Source: Fimbriimonas ginsengisoli Gsoil 348 (GTDB lineage: Bacteria; Armatimonadota; Fimbriimonadia; Fimbriimonadales; Fimbriimonadaceae). Taken from it: DNA of 64,000 nucleotides. Below are positions 15,918 through 24,745 of this stretch, in pieces. The first letter of the stretch is position 1, and each line of letters opens with the position of its first letter. The notes beneath the pieces were generated by a model. It did no database searches. It was not told the origin of the DNA and worked only from the letters and a program-made list of their open reading frames with translations. Where the stretch lies: assembly GCF_000724625.1 (NCBI RefSeq), contig NZ_CP007139.1, positions 1,116,001 through 1,180,000 on the forward strand, written 5' to 3'. Position numbers and translations under genes: made by a program.

Positions 15918-17227
15918 GCGCCCTTGCAGGAATCATCGCCGTTGCCGTCGCAGCTCAAGCGGGCGGAGACTCGCGGCCAACTCCGCTGACCCTCGACCAG
16001 GCTATCCGCGCCGCCGAGCAATACAGCACCGCGGTGAAAAACGCGCAGAGCGAGTACGACGCGGCGAAGGCACGGCTCGGCCAAGATCAGTCTCGCCGCC
16101 GCCCCCAGCTGAGCTTCCGGGCCTCTGCGACTCGCTTCGACGATCGCACCACAATCAGCTTTCCCGGCTCGAAATCGGAATTCGAGCTTGCGCCGAACAA
16201 CCAGGAGGAACTTTCGCTTGTTCTGTCGCAGGACCTCGACATTTCGAAGCAGCTCGGAATGATCGCCTCCCAGGCCAAGCTCCGGTCGCTGGCCGCCGCC
16301 TACCGGCTCCGCTCGACGGTGGAGGACCAGGACCTCAACACCACCACGGTTTACTACGCCGTTCTTCGGGCCGAGCAGAACGTCCGCGTCGCCAATGCCT
16401 CACTCAGCGCCTATCGAGAACAGGCGTCGGTCGCCGAGCGGCTGTACAAGGGCGGAGTCGGTCAAAAGATCGATACGCTCCGCGCCGAGAGCCAGGTGGC
16501 GGAAGCCGAGCGCGAGTTGGTCCGGCGGCAAAACGAGCTCGACTCCGCCCGCAGCGCGCTCAATGACCAATTGAACCGGCCGTTGGATGCCCCGCTCGCC
16601 CTCGTCGACCCGGGCCAATCCGATCAGAAGGAGAACGCGCTCGGACCAGACGAGAGAGCGGCGCTCATCGCTCAGGCACTCGACAAGCGCCCTGAAGCAC
16701 TTGCCGCGAGCATCGACCTTCAAGCAGCGGAGAAGGGGGTTAGCATCGCCAAGACAGGAAACGCCCCCTCGGTGATCTTCTCTCTCTCCGGTAACCGGTA
16801 CCCGACCACATCTTTTGTTTCACCGCGACAGAACGTCGTGGCGCTGACGCTCGGTCTGTCGTTTCCGATCTCGGACGGTGGACTGACGCGGGAACAGGTC
16901 CACGAGGCCCGCGCCGGTGTCGACGCGGCGAAGGCTCGCCAGGAACAGACGCGGCGAAGCATCTCGCTCGAAGTTCAGAACGCCGCCCTCGATGTGGAAA
17001 CGGAGCGAAAGCGGTTGGACGCCGCGAACGTGGCGCTCACCGCCGCGACGGCGGCGCGCAAGCTGGCGCAGCAACGATTCGAATCCCAAGTCGGCCTTTA
17101 CAGCGAAGTGACGGACGCCCAATCTGAGTTAACGGCGGCCCAAGCCGCCCAGGTCCAAGCGACCTACGACCTCCTCACGGCCAAGGCCCGCCTATCGCGA
17201 GCCGTGAGCCGACCCTTGATCCCGTAA
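15914..17227 (+). CDS. TolC-family outer-membrane efflux protein
   Basis: About 437 residues, the typical size. The pattern is that of outer-membrane factors: LTLDQAIRAAEQYSTAVKNA near the N terminus, long Ala/Gln/Glu-rich helices in two internal repeats, and the LEVQNAALDVETERKRLDAA type repeat with LAQQRFESQVGLYSEVTDAQ near the end. It forms the trimeric exit duct. The N terminus is short for a signal peptide (SALAGIIAVAVAAQAGG) but acceptable for export. It is first in the operon with the HlyD and MFS genes and overlaps the possible leader peptide. Confidence 0.9.
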   Translation: MSALAGIIAVAVAAQAGGDSRPTPLTLDQAIRAAEQYSTAVKNAQSEYDAAKARLGQDQSRRRPQLSFRASATRFDDRTTISFPGSKSEFELAPNNQEELSLVLSQDLDISKQLGMIASQAKLRSLAAAYRLRSTVEDQDLNTTTVYYAVLRAEQNVRVANASLSAYREQASVAERLYKGGVGQKIDTLRAESQVAEAERELVRRQNELDSARSALNDQLNRPLDAPLALVDPGQSDQKENALGPDERAALIAQALDKRPEALAASIDLQAAEKGVSIAKTGNAPSVIFSLSGNRYPTTSFVSPRQNVVALTLGLSFPISDGGLTREQVHEARAGVDAAKARQEQTRRSISLEVQNAALDVETERKRLDAANVALTAATAARKLAQQRFESQVGLYSEVTDAQSELTAAQAAQVQATYDLLTAKARLSRAVSRPLIP

Positions 17228-17244
17228 GCCCCCCGAGGAGAGCA

Positions 17245-18873
17245 ATGATCAAAGAACAGGCAAACCACGAATCTCGAACCCCCGTTACCTCGTCGCACCC
17301 TCCGGTCGACACGCCCAGCGAACCGGTCGACAGTGCCGCCCCCGCGCCCGAATCGGTCGCGGCAAAGCCGGCCGGCGTCGCTCGCAAGGCAATCCTGGCC
17401 ATCGTCGCCGGGGCGATCGTCCTCGCCGCCGGCTCCAAGGGGTGGGCCAGCTACTCGTTCGGCAAAACCCACGCGGAGACGGACGACGCGTACGTCACCG
17501 GAGACCTCGTCAACATCAGCCCAACCGTTTCCGGCACCCTCGCCGAGCTGACGGTGGAGGATGGTGATTTCGTCCACAAGGGGCAGCTCATCGCTCGCCT
17601 GAGCAACAACGGCTCTAGCGCCGAGCTCGCCCAAGCGAAGGCGAACCTGCTCGCGGCAGAGTCTCAGGTGCCGCAGGCGGAAGCTTCGCTAGCCTTTACC
17701 AAACTCTCGACCGAGGCCGCGATCCGGGGCTCTCAGGCTACGATCGCCACTCAGGCCGCCAAAACTCAGGGTTCGCGCCTACAGGTTCGGCTGAGCGCGG
17801 ACACGATCCGAAGCCAGGAGCGGCAGGCTCAGCAGCAGATCGCCGCCGCGAAGGCGCAGGCGTCGCAAGCACTGGCGGCGGTAGAAGGAGCCAGGGCGGG
17901 CCTTACCAGTGCCAAACAGGCGGTTGAGACGGCCCTTCGCAATGCGGCGGCGGTTCGCTCCGCCGTCGACTCCGCCAAGGCGGAGTCGGACCGGGCGGCG
18001 CAAGACCTCCAGCGGTACGCGAAGCTTTTCGCGGATGAAGCAGTTTCCAAGCAGCAATACGACTCAGCCGTCGCCGCGGCGGCGACCGCGAACGCAAACT
18101 TGGTGAGTACTGAGCAGCGCGCCGCCGCCGCCGATTCCCAGGTCGCCCAGGCCAAGTCCGCGGTGACGCAAGCGGAAGCGCAGGTGCGGGCGATGGAGAA
18201 CCAGGCCGAGGTGGCCGCCAAGCAGGTGCAGGTCGCCAAGGAAGGTCTGCAACTGGTCAGAGCGGGCGAAACGCAGGTCGGCATCCAGGGGGCGAACGTC
18301 GAAACGAACGAGGGACAGGGGCAGAAGGCGAACGCCGATCTGCAATCCGCCCAAGCGGGGGCGCAAGAGATCACCCTGAAGGAGAAGCAGATCGCGACAG
18401 CGAAGGCCCAGATGCTGCAGGCTAAAGCGGCGGTTGAGCGGGCGCAGGTCGCGGTCGGCGACGCCTTCCTATACGCTCCGTGCGACGGCTACGTGGTGAA
18501 GCACAGCGCCAACGTCGGGACGGCTATTAATCCGGGCCAAACCGTCGTCACGATCACTCGCGGAAGCCGGGTGTGGGTAATGGCCAACTTCAAAGAGACC
18601 CAACTCGGGGGAGTGAGAGAAGGGCAGCCGGCCGACGTGGAAGTCGACGCTTTTCCTGGGCAGAAATTCCACGGCCGCGTAGGCAAAGTGATTCGAGCCA
18701 CCGGCTCCGCCACGACGCTCCTGCCGCCGGATAACTCGACCGGTAACTTCACCAAGGTCGTTCAGCGGGTTCCCGTCAAGATCGTTTTCGACAAGGACGA
18801 GAACCCCGGAATCGACCGCTTGCGACAGGGAATGTCGGTGATCGCCACTGTAGACACCGCTGGGAGGCAGTAA
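17245..18873 (+). CDS. HlyD/EmrA-type membrane fusion protein with extended coiled coil
   Basis: 542 residues, well above the roughly 390 of EmrA. A Pro/Ala-rich cytosolic N terminus (1-45) is followed by one membrane helix (ARKAILAIVAGAIVLAAGSK). The lipoyl half-motifs are TDDAYVTGDLVNISPTVSGT and APCDGYVVKHSANVGTAINP. Between them (about 125-400) is a very long Ala/Gln-rich helical hairpin, which explains the extra length and would lengthen the periplasmic bridge to the TolC partner. The beta-barrel segment GSRVWVMANFKETQLGGVRE closes the adaptor. It links the inner-membrane pump to the outer-membrane duct. Confidence 0.93.
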   Translation: MIKEQANHESRTPVTSSHPPVDTPSEPVDSAAPAPESVAAKPAGVARKAILAIVAGAIVLAAGSKGWASYSFGKTHAETDDAYVTGDLVNISPTVSGTLAELTVEDGDFVHKGQLIARLSNNGSSAELAQAKANLLAAESQVPQAEASLAFTKLSTEAAIRGSQATIATQAAKTQGSRLQVRLSADTIRSQERQAQQQIAAAKAQASQALAAVEGARAGLTSAKQAVETALRNAAAVRSAVDSAKAESDRAAQDLQRYAKLFADEAVSKQQYDSAVAAAATANANLVSTEQRAAAADSQVAQAKSAVTQAEAQVRAMENQAEVAAKQVQVAKEGLQLVRAGETQVGIQGANVETNEGQGQKANADLQSAQAGAQEITLKEKQIATAKAQMLQAKAAVERAQVAVGDAFLYAPCDGYVVKHSANVGTAINPGQTVVTITRGSRVWVMANFKETQLGGVREGQPADVEVDAFPGQKFHGRVGKVIRATGSATTLLPPDNSTGNFTKVVQRVPVKIVFDKDENPGIDRLRQGMSVIATVDTAGRQ

Positions 18874-18876
18874 GCC

Positions 18877-20481
18877 ATGGCCAGCGCGACCGCAACCGCT
18901 CCGAGCTCCAGGATTCAACCCCTGCGCGAGCTCGGGGCGTATGGAAACGCCCGCTGGATACTGCTGGCGGGGTTCGTCCTCGCCTCGATTCTGGAGGTGC
19001 TCGACACCAGTATCATCAACCCGGTCTTGCCGACGATGGCCGGCAACCTCGGCTGTACCTTTCAAGAGATCGGATGGGTCAGCACCTCTTATATCCTGGC
19101 CAACGTAATTGTTCTGCCGATGACGGCATGGCTCGCAACGCGGTTTGGACTCAAACGGTACATGCTGGTCTCGATCGCCATGTTCATCGTGTCGTCCGCG
19201 CTGTGCGGATTCGCGACGAACCTGAACGAGATGATCCTGTTCCGGCTCATTCAAGGCGCCGCGGGCGCGCCGTTGATTTCAATGACGCAGGCCGCATTGG
19301 CCGAGATCTTCCCGAAGCATGAGGCGACGTTGTCGCAGAGCATCTGGGCGCTCGGTATCACCACCGCCCCTGCGCTCGCGCCGACGCTTGGCGGATGGAT
19401 CACTGACAACTACGCCTGGCCCTGGATCTTCTACATCAACATCCCAACCGGCTTGTTATCGATGTACCTCATCGGAAGGTACTACCGGGGAGCGGGAGCC
19501 CAGAAGGGAGGAACGATCGACTGGCTCGGCATCGGTTTGCTCACGGCCGGGCTCGGCTCGATTCAGTACGTCTTGGAGGAGGGACAGCAGAACGACTGGC
19601 TCGCGGATCAGCTGATCTTGAAGCTGACGATCCTCGGCGTCGTCGCGACTCTCGGGTTCGTCTTGTGGCAGATCTCGCCGCGTAACCGCTCGCCGGTCGT
19701 CGATCTTCGGGTACTGAAAGATCGCGGACTTAGCGGGGCCACGGTCGTCATGTTCGTCGCCGGTTTCGGCCTTTACGGAGGGCTCTATCTCTTCCCGCTG
19801 TTCGCCCAGGTCGTGCTCGGGTTTACGCCGCTAAAGAGCGGGCTCTTCATGTTCGCCCCCGGACTCTTCCTGGCGTTCACGATGATGGCCACCGGCATGA
19901 TGATGCAGAAGAAGGTGCCGGGGCGCGATCTGTCAATGGCCGGCGCTCTGATCATGATGATCTCGATGTGGATGCTAGGCCACATGACCTCGTCCAGCAA
20001 CGAGAGCGACGCGCAACTTGCGCTCGACCTCAGCCGGATCGGAATCGGCTTGCTGATGCTTTCCGTCATCGTCGCCGGCGTCGCCGGTCTTAAGGCGGAA
20101 TCGGTGAAGCAAGGCGCGGCGCTGCTCGGCTTGGCGCGGCAGCTCGGCGGATCGTTTGGAATCGCCGCCCTGTCGACCTATGTTACGCGGATGACCGCTT
20201 TCCACCGCTACGATCTGGCGGCTCGGATGTACAGCGGCAACCCGCTGGCCGACGACCGCACGAACATGCTGAAGGGAGCGCTCTACGCAAAGGGATTCGA
20301 TTTGCAGCGCGCCGAAGCGGGCGCCCACACCCTGCTCGATGGCCAGATCACGCGGCAGGCGTACACGATGGCGGTGAACAACGCCCACGTCCTCATCGGC
20401 ATCATGTTCGCCCTTACCATCCCCTGCCTTCTGCTGATGAAGCGAAGAGCCGGAGGAGGCGACGCGGCCGCCGCGCACTAG
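18877..20481 (+). CDS. DHA2-family MFS drug transporter (EmrB/QacA type)
   Basis: 534 residues with about 14 predicted membrane helices. Family motifs are LDTSIINPVLPTMAGNLGCT in helix 1 (motif D1), WVSTSYILANVIVLPMTAWL, RFGLKRYMLVSI (motif A-like), and WALGITTAPALAPTLGGWIT (motif C). Such pumps use the proton gradient to expel hydrophobic drugs, dyes or bile-salt-like compounds through the HlyD/TolC partners encoded just upstream. It starts three bases after the HlyD stop, so it is the third gene of the operon. Confidence 0.94.
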   Translation: MASATATAPSSRIQPLRELGAYGNARWILLAGFVLASILEVLDTSIINPVLPTMAGNLGCTFQEIGWVSTSYILANVIVLPMTAWLATRFGLKRYMLVSIAMFIVSSALCGFATNLNEMILFRLIQGAAGAPLISMTQAALAEIFPKHEATLSQSIWALGITTAPALAPTLGGWITDNYAWPWIFYINIPTGLLSMYLIGRYYRGAGAQKGGTIDWLGIGLLTAGLGSIQYVLEEGQQNDWLADQLILKLTILGVVATLGFVLWQISPRNRSPVVDLRVLKDRGLSGATVVMFVAGFGLYGGLYLFPLFAQVVLGFTPLKSGLFMFAPGLFLAFTMMATGMMMQKKVPGRDLSMAGALIMMISMWMLGHMTSSSNESDAQLALDLSRIGIGLLMLSVIVAGVAGLKAESVKQGAALLGLARQLGGSFGIAALSTYVTRMTAFHRYDLAARMYSGNPLADDRTNMLKGALYAKGFDLQRAEAGAHTLLDGQITRQAYTMAVNNAHVLIGIMFALTIPCLLLMKRRAGGGDAAAAH

Positions 20482-20515
20482 GAGCGCGCGTAACTTGCTC
20501 CTCACTCAAGCCGTC

Positions 20516-20521
20516 TAGAAT
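20516..20521 (+). promoter_or_regulatory. Predicted -10 box of a leaderless transcript
   Basis: TAGAAT, then six bases, then the ATG at 20528. Confidence 0.55.
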
Positions 20522-20527
20522 AAAGCC

Positions 20528-21211
20528 ATGTCAGGTACACCTCGTTTCCTTCGTCCCCTCTTGCTGGGCTTGATCGTTGTTCCTTGCGCCGTGGTCGCCA
20601 GCGGGAACGAGGGGACGGCGAGCCAGAACCTGATCGTAAACGGTGACTTCTCCCAGGGGAACACCGGCTTTACGTCCGACCTGCCCTACGCGAAGCCGGC
20701 GGTCGACTGCCTTTGGCCGGGCGCCTACACGATTGCCGCTGCGTTCGACCGGCCGCAGTTGCACCACCTTATCGCTCCCGAGTCCTTCGGATCTCCGATT
20801 AAGAAGACGGGCAAGGAGAAAGTCTTCTTTGCCAATGCCGGTGGCGTCGAGCCGCTTATGCTTTGGTCGACCACCGTGAAGTGCCAGCCAAAGACGCAGT
20901 ACCTGATCACCTTTAACTGCATCAGCCTCAGCGGACACATCGAGGAAGGAACCCCGCCCCATCAGGTGGCCACCGAAGAGTGGGTTCCGGACTGCGAAAT
21001 CTCGGCGAACGGCCAGGTCAGCCCTTCATTCCACGCCGGGCTCGGCCGGTACTACAAGGCGAGAATGACGTGGAACTCGGGCAAGTCCACGACCGCGACG
21101 ATTAAGATCATCCGATCAAAGATGCTCAATGGCCACAACTGTGGCCTGATCGGGATCAGCAACATCGAGATGGTCCCGTTCCGGGAAGCAGCGAAGAGCG
21201 CCGCTAACTGA
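20528..21211 (+). CDS. Secreted beta-sandwich protein of unknown function
   Basis: 227 residues with a signal peptide (LLLGLIVVPCAVVAS). The mature start SQNLIVNGDFSQGNTGFTSD is the usual opening of jelly-roll carbohydrate-binding-like (DUF642-type) domains, where the new strand begins N-L-V-x-N-G-D-F-E. Later segments (TQYLITFNCISLSGHI; ARMTWNSGKSTTATIKII) fit the remaining strands. No catalytic residues or sorting tag are seen. It probably binds a glycan outside the cell. It has its own leaderless promoter and ends at a strong terminator. Confidence 0.75.
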   Translation: MSGTPRFLRPLLLGLIVVPCAVVASGNEGTASQNLIVNGDFSQGNTGFTSDLPYAKPAVDCLWPGAYTIAAAFDRPQLHHLIAPESFGSPIKKTGKEKVFFANAGGVEPLMLWSTTVKCQPKTQYLITFNCISLSGHIEEGTPPHQVATEEWVPDCEISANGQVSPSFHAGLGRYYKARMTWNSGKSTTATIKIIRSKMLNGHNCGLIGISNIEMVPFREAAKSAAN

Positions 21212-21216
21212 GGCAT

Positions 21217-21257
21217 AGAAAAAGGGTTGCCGGCGAATCGCCGGCAACCCTTTTTCT
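21217..21257. terminator. Bidirectional intrinsic terminator
   Basis: A perfect 20-bp inverted repeat (AGAAAAAGGGTTGCCGGCGA, one-base centre, reverse complement) with A-tract and T-tract at the ends, so it terminates from both sides. It separates two convergent genes. Confidence 0.95.
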
Positions 21258-21261
21258 GTTT

Positions 21262-22323
21262 TTAGCTGGACTGGACCTGGATGGTTGCGGTGTGCGTATG
21301 CCCGCCGCCGGTGGCGCTGAGCGTTACGGAACTCTGGCCCTGCCCCTGTCCTTGCTGGGACATTTGCAGGTGGATCGTCGTGGTTCCGGGGGAGGCCGAG
21401 GCCACGTTGATCGTGAACGGATTCGTCGTCGGCGACGATAACGTGACCCGTGGGTCCGTCGCGGTCGCGGTAACGGTGATCAGCCCAGTGAATCCGTTTT
21501 GCGGGTTGGCGGTGACGGTGATCGCCTGGGAGGTCGCACCCGGGGTCAACAGGACGCTATTGGTGCTCGTGCCGAAGGTGAAGTCGCCCGGCAAGTTGCC
21601 CGCGACCTGCACATGGAGCATGGCAAACCCATCGTTCGTCCTCGCCCTGAAGAAGACAGGAACGTCGATCGTGCTTCCGGGGGTCGCGGTAGCAGGGATA
21701 TGGTAGGAGACCGTCGCGGAGAGAGCCCCGTTTGCGGCGATGTTGCCGCTCTGAGGGTTGACCGATACTCCGCCTAATTGGCCGGTGAACTCAACGAGCC
21801 CGTGGGCGCTTCCGATCGAAGTCAACGTCAGGGTGCCGGTTACCGTGCTCCCAGGATTTCCTGAGACAGGTCCTTGCCCCTGGAATGCGCCCACCACGGT
21901 GGAACTGCCGACGATCAGTTCGTAACTGCTCACAAGCCCGAGGCTGATCGGTGAGGTCTCGGACGAGCGGGCTACTTGGAGGTGAAGGTGGGTTCCTTCG
22001 GCAAGCCCGTCCGGAATGTGGACGGTGATCACGTGGTAGTCCACGGCGTTCACAGGACCGACGGTTCCAGTCCAACTGCGATGATCGATGGACGGGATGT
22101 CCGAGGAGTCGACGTTGGCGGTGAACGTGTGGCCAGGCTCAGTGCTGTTTACTGCGGTGGTAACCAGCAGCAGGTCAACGGCAGTCCCGGCGAGAACCCC
22201 CTGAGGGTTATTAGGCGCGAAGAGGACGCCTTGCCGATCGAAAGTTGTGCCGCTTCCTCCTCCGCCACAGGCAACGATAGTGGCGACGGCAACCGCATAG
22301 AGAAGGTAACGAATGAGCTTCAT
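21262..22323 (-). CDS. Secreted lipoprotein with repeated Ig-like domains
   Basis: 353 residues. The signal sequence ends in the lipobox VACGGGGSG, so the cysteine near residue 19 is probably lipidated. The rest is Ser/Thr/Gly-rich beta structure with tandem Ig-like or BACON-like strands (TVTGTLTLTSIGSAHGLVEF; LTPGATSQAITVTANPQNGF) and a Gln/Gly-rich hinge QQGQGQGQSS near the C terminus. No enzymatic motif is visible. It is likely a surface-exposed structural or adhesive lipoprotein. Confidence 0.8.
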   Translation of the reverse strand: MKLIRYLLYAVAVATIVACGGGGSGTTFDRQGVLFAPNNPQGVLAGTAVDLLLVTTAVNSTEPGHTFTANVDSSDIPSIDHRSWTGTVGPVNAVDYHVITVHIPDGLAEGTHLHLQVARSSETSPISLGLVSSYELIVGSSTVVGAFQGQGPVSGNPGSTVTGTLTLTSIGSAHGLVEFTGQLGGVSVNPQSGNIAANGALSATVSYHIPATATPGSTIDVPVFFRARTNDGFAMLHVQVAGNLPGDFTFGTSTNSVLLTPGATSQAITVTANPQNGFTGLITVTATATDPRVTLSSPTTNPFTINVASASPGTTTIHLQMSQQGQGQGQSSVTLSATGGGHTHTATIQVQSS

Positions 22324-22421
22324 CGAGGCTCTATTATTGCGGAGAGGGGCTGCAAATGCAAAGTCGGCCCATTTAGAGATGGGACCAGGGGCGCATGCGC
22401 CTCGCGGGTAAGTTGGAGCTA

Positions 22422-22592
22422 ATGTTTTTGCGTCTCGCGGCAGGAGCGGTTCTGGGAGCGCTGACCGGTTACGGCTATCACAAGCTGATGTGCAGCGTCG
22501 GCTCGACGTGAATTAACCGAAAGATCCCGGCGGTGCCGGTGATCATCCTTGCCCTCGCCGGTCTCGGCCTCGCTTTCTACTCGCTGAAGTAG
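22422..22592 (+). pseudogene. Small DUF6132-like membrane protein gene with an in-frame TGA
   Basis: ATG 22422 starts LRLAAGAVLGALTGYGYHKL then MCSVGST, like the first helix and C-x-x-G motif of small YeeE/DUF6132-type membrane proteins. A TGA follows at 22509-22511, and the same frame continues INRKIPAVPVIILALAGLGL, AFYSLK to TAG at 22590. The second half is a good membrane helix, so the reading frame was once continuous. The simplest reading is a nonsense mutation or small indel. A hairpin 12 bases after the TGA raises the remote option of recoding (see findings). Confidence 0.45.
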
Positions 22593-22614
22593 CGGCAGGG
22601 GCGAACGTACGTTC

Positions 22615-22640
22615 GCTCATCGGCGAGGACGCCGAAGAGG
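22615..22640 (-). repeat. Palindromic repeat family B, partial copy
   Basis: CTCATCGGCGAGGACGCCGA corresponds to the inverted B element at 1749-1768 with two changes. A GAACGTACGTTC palindrome sits just before it, similar to GAACGTTCGTTC at 7367-7378 upstream of a family C copy. Confidence 0.5.
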
Positions 22641-22694
22641 CGGAACACAATTGCCGGCAACTAAACGCACCGAGAATGTGTCTTCGGCTCGCGA

Positions 22695-22700
22695 TACAAT
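22695..22700 (+). promoter_or_regulatory. Predicted -10 box of a leaderless transcript (vapB)
   Basis: TACAAT, six bases, then ATG at 22707. Confidence 0.6.
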
Positions 22701-22706
22701 AGAGCT

Positions 22707-22967
22707 ATGTCGCTCGTAATCCTAGAAGAAGGATCGGTACCCCTTCCCGAAGACCTTGCTGAAGAGTTTGGGCTTCATAAAGGTAGCCCGATCCAATGGG
22801 AGCGGACCGAGGACGGTGCTCTTAAGTTGCGGCCAGCGGTCTCTCGTGAGGAGGCCGTCGAGAGGTTGAGCGGCTTGCTGAAGCCTTATCTAAAGCAGCA
22901 GGGGGGCGGGGTCGATGCATTCCTTCGCTGGCGTGAGGAAGACGCACGCCTCGACGGTAGCTTGTGA
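22707..22967 (+). CDS. vapB: AbrB/MazE-like antitoxin
   Basis: 86 residues. The first 50 (LVILEEGSVPLPEDLAEEFG then LHKGSPIQWERTEDGALKLR) fit the swapped-hairpin AbrB DNA-binding fold; the C terminus (AFLRWREEDARLDGSL) is the charged tail that in VapB proteins inserts into the toxin active site. It overlaps the PIN gene by four bases (GTGA), the usual coupling of antitoxin and toxin. It should repress its own promoter together with the toxin. Confidence 0.85.
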   Translation: MSLVILEEGSVPLPEDLAEEFGLHKGSPIQWERTEDGALKLRPAVSREEAVERLSGLLKPYLKQQGGGVDAFLRWREEDARLDGSL

Positions 22968-23374
22968 CCCACCTGCTCGATACGTCTGGCGCTCTCGCCG
23001 CCCTTCTTAACGAAGCCGGGGCAGAGCGTGTGAAAGCGATCCTGTTGGACGCCAAGAACAGCGTCGGTATTTCGGCACTGACCCTGTTCGAGATTGACAC
23101 TGCCGTGTTCCACCAGACGGGTTCGCGTGAGGCGGCTGACCGCGCCGTACAGGGGATCCAAGAGGCCGTCGCAGAGGTCATTCCGTTCACGGAATCCATC
23201 GTCCACCTTGCCCGCGACTTACGCCATGCTGCGACCGCGCGGATTGCTACGGTTGACACGTTAATTGCCGCGACTGCAGTTGATCGTCGCGCGGTTCTAG
23301 TTCACCGAGACCCTCACTTCGCCACCTTGCCCGCCGATCGACCGGCTCAGGAGATGCTTCCCAGCAAGCGCTAA
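22964..23374 (+). CDS. vapC: PIN-domain ribonuclease toxin
   Basis: 136 residues. PIN-domain acidic residues are in place: HLLDTSGALAALLNE (Asp5), an ALTLFEID glutamate near 44, and IATVDTLIAATAVDRRAVLV with the third acidic residue near 98, then HRDPHF. VapC toxins cut tRNA or rRNA. GTG start at 22964 overlaps the antitoxin stop. Confidence 0.9.
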   Translation: MTHLLDTSGALAALLNEAGAERVKAILLDAKNSVGISALTLFEIDTAVFHQTGSREAADRAVQGIQEAVAEVIPFTESIVHLARDLRHAATARIATVDTLIAATAVDRRAVLVHRDPHFATLPADRPAQEMLPSKR

Positions 23375-23506
23375 TAGAAACGCCCGACTACCTTCAGGGA
23401 TTCTCCGTACGCGGAGGGACGAAACGGCTGATTTTCACCAGTGCTACCGAACGTGCCTCTACTGCGACGCTGCAACTGTACGTAGAAGATCTACCGCCCG
23501 AACTGT

Positions 23507-24616
23507 ATGGCTAACCGTTCCCCTCTTGCTGTCTACGTTCACATCCCGTTTTGCCCGAGCAAGTGCGGGTACTGCGACTTCAACTCGTACGCGATGCAGG
23601 GGGAGATCGTGGGGCGCACGGTGGAGGCGATCGTTGCAGATATCCAGCGTTCGCCGTGGGCTGGACGACCGGCGAAGACGATCTTCTTCGGCGGCGGTAC
23701 GCCAACCTATCTAGACGAAGGCTCGCTTCTGCGCATCTTCCAGGCCGTACTGGAAACTCACCCGCCGCTCGATGGCGCGGAAATCACGAGCGAAGCGAAT
23801 CCGGGGACGGTCGACCACTCAAAGTTTGCCGCGATGCGAACAGCTGGCTTCAACCGGATCTCGCTGGGCGCTCAGAGCTTTCTCGATTCCGACCTCATCG
23901 CCCTGGAACGGGTGCACAAGGCGGGAGATATCGAGCGAGCGGTGGGCGCCGCTCGGGAGGCAGGGTTCGATAACGTCAATCTCGATCTGATGTTCGCCCT
24001 TCCGAATCAGAGCATCCACGCCTGGCGGCGAAACCTTGACCGGGCGCTGGCCTTGGAACCGGAGCATCTCTCCCTTTACTGCCTAACGATCGAACCGAAC
24101 ACCGCATTTTACAAGCGCCACCTCCGCGGCCAGCTCACTCAGCCGGACGACGATCAGCAGGTGGCGATGTACGAGGAGTGCGTGGCCCGAACCGAAGCCG
24201 CGGGATTCCGGCAGTACGAGATCAGCAATTTCGCTAAACCCGGCCGGGAGTGTGCCCACAACCTCTGCTACTGGCACGCCGAGGAGTACGCGGCGTATGG
24301 TCCAGGTGCGGTGGGGATGGTCGAGGGCCGGCGGTACACCAACCTCAAGCATCCGCTGGGCTATTGCGAGGCCGTGGAAGCCGGCCTGCCGCTCCCGTTC
24401 GAGTCGGAACACTTGGACAAGGACACTTTGCGCACCGAACGGATCATGCTCGGCCTGCGGCTGAACGAGGGGTTATCGCTGACGGGTCTGGAACTGGAGG
24501 AGCGGGGAGTACGGCGGCTACTGGATCGCGGCTGGGTCGAATCGGATGCGGAGCGTCTCCGCCTAACCCCGGCCGGCCGCCATTTTTGCTCGGAAGTAGC
24601 CTTAGAGTTGATCTAA
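23507..24616 (+). CDS. hemW: Radical SAM protein HemW (coproporphyrinogen dehydrogenase-like)
   Basis: 369 residues. The N-terminal YVHIPFCPSKCGYCDFNSYA carries the CxxxCxxC iron-sulphur motif followed by the extra Cys-x-Phe typical of HemN/HemW. TIFFGGGTPTYL is the GGGTP SAM-binding motif, and RISLGAQSFLDSDL, NVNLDLMFALPNQ and YEISNFAKPG follow in family order. The protein has the shorter HemW length and lacks the N-terminal extension of true HemN. HemW is thought to insert haem into respiratory enzymes. Confidence 0.93.
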   Translation: MANRSPLAVYVHIPFCPSKCGYCDFNSYAMQGEIVGRTVEAIVADIQRSPWAGRPAKTIFFGGGTPTYLDEGSLLRIFQAVLETHPPLDGAEITSEANPGTVDHSKFAAMRTAGFNRISLGAQSFLDSDLIALERVHKAGDIERAVGAAREAGFDNVNLDLMFALPNQSIHAWRRNLDRALALEPEHLSLYCLTIEPNTAFYKRHLRGQLTQPDDDQQVAMYEECVARTEAAGFRQYEISNFAKPGRECAHNLCYWHAEEYAAYGPGAVGMVEGRRYTNLKHPLGYCEAVEAGLPLPFESEHLDKDTLRTERIMLGLRLNEGLSLTGLELEERGVRRLLDRGWVESDAERLRLTPAGRHFCSEVALELI

Positions 24617-24745
24617 CCCGTGGCGCCGCCTTCCAACCGGTAGCCCAATGTATCTAAAGCCCAGACATTCCGCTATGAGGGATCTGTGACCTCTCCGAGG
24701 TCGAGGACGGATGCAGCATCCAAAAAAAGAGCCTTGACGCTTTGC

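Noticed and set aside
24709-24727. GGATGCAGCATCC next to an A-tract as a terminator
   Set aside because: The stem is followed by A rather than T on the plus strand and preceded by T on the minus strand, so it does not fit an intrinsic terminator in either direction.
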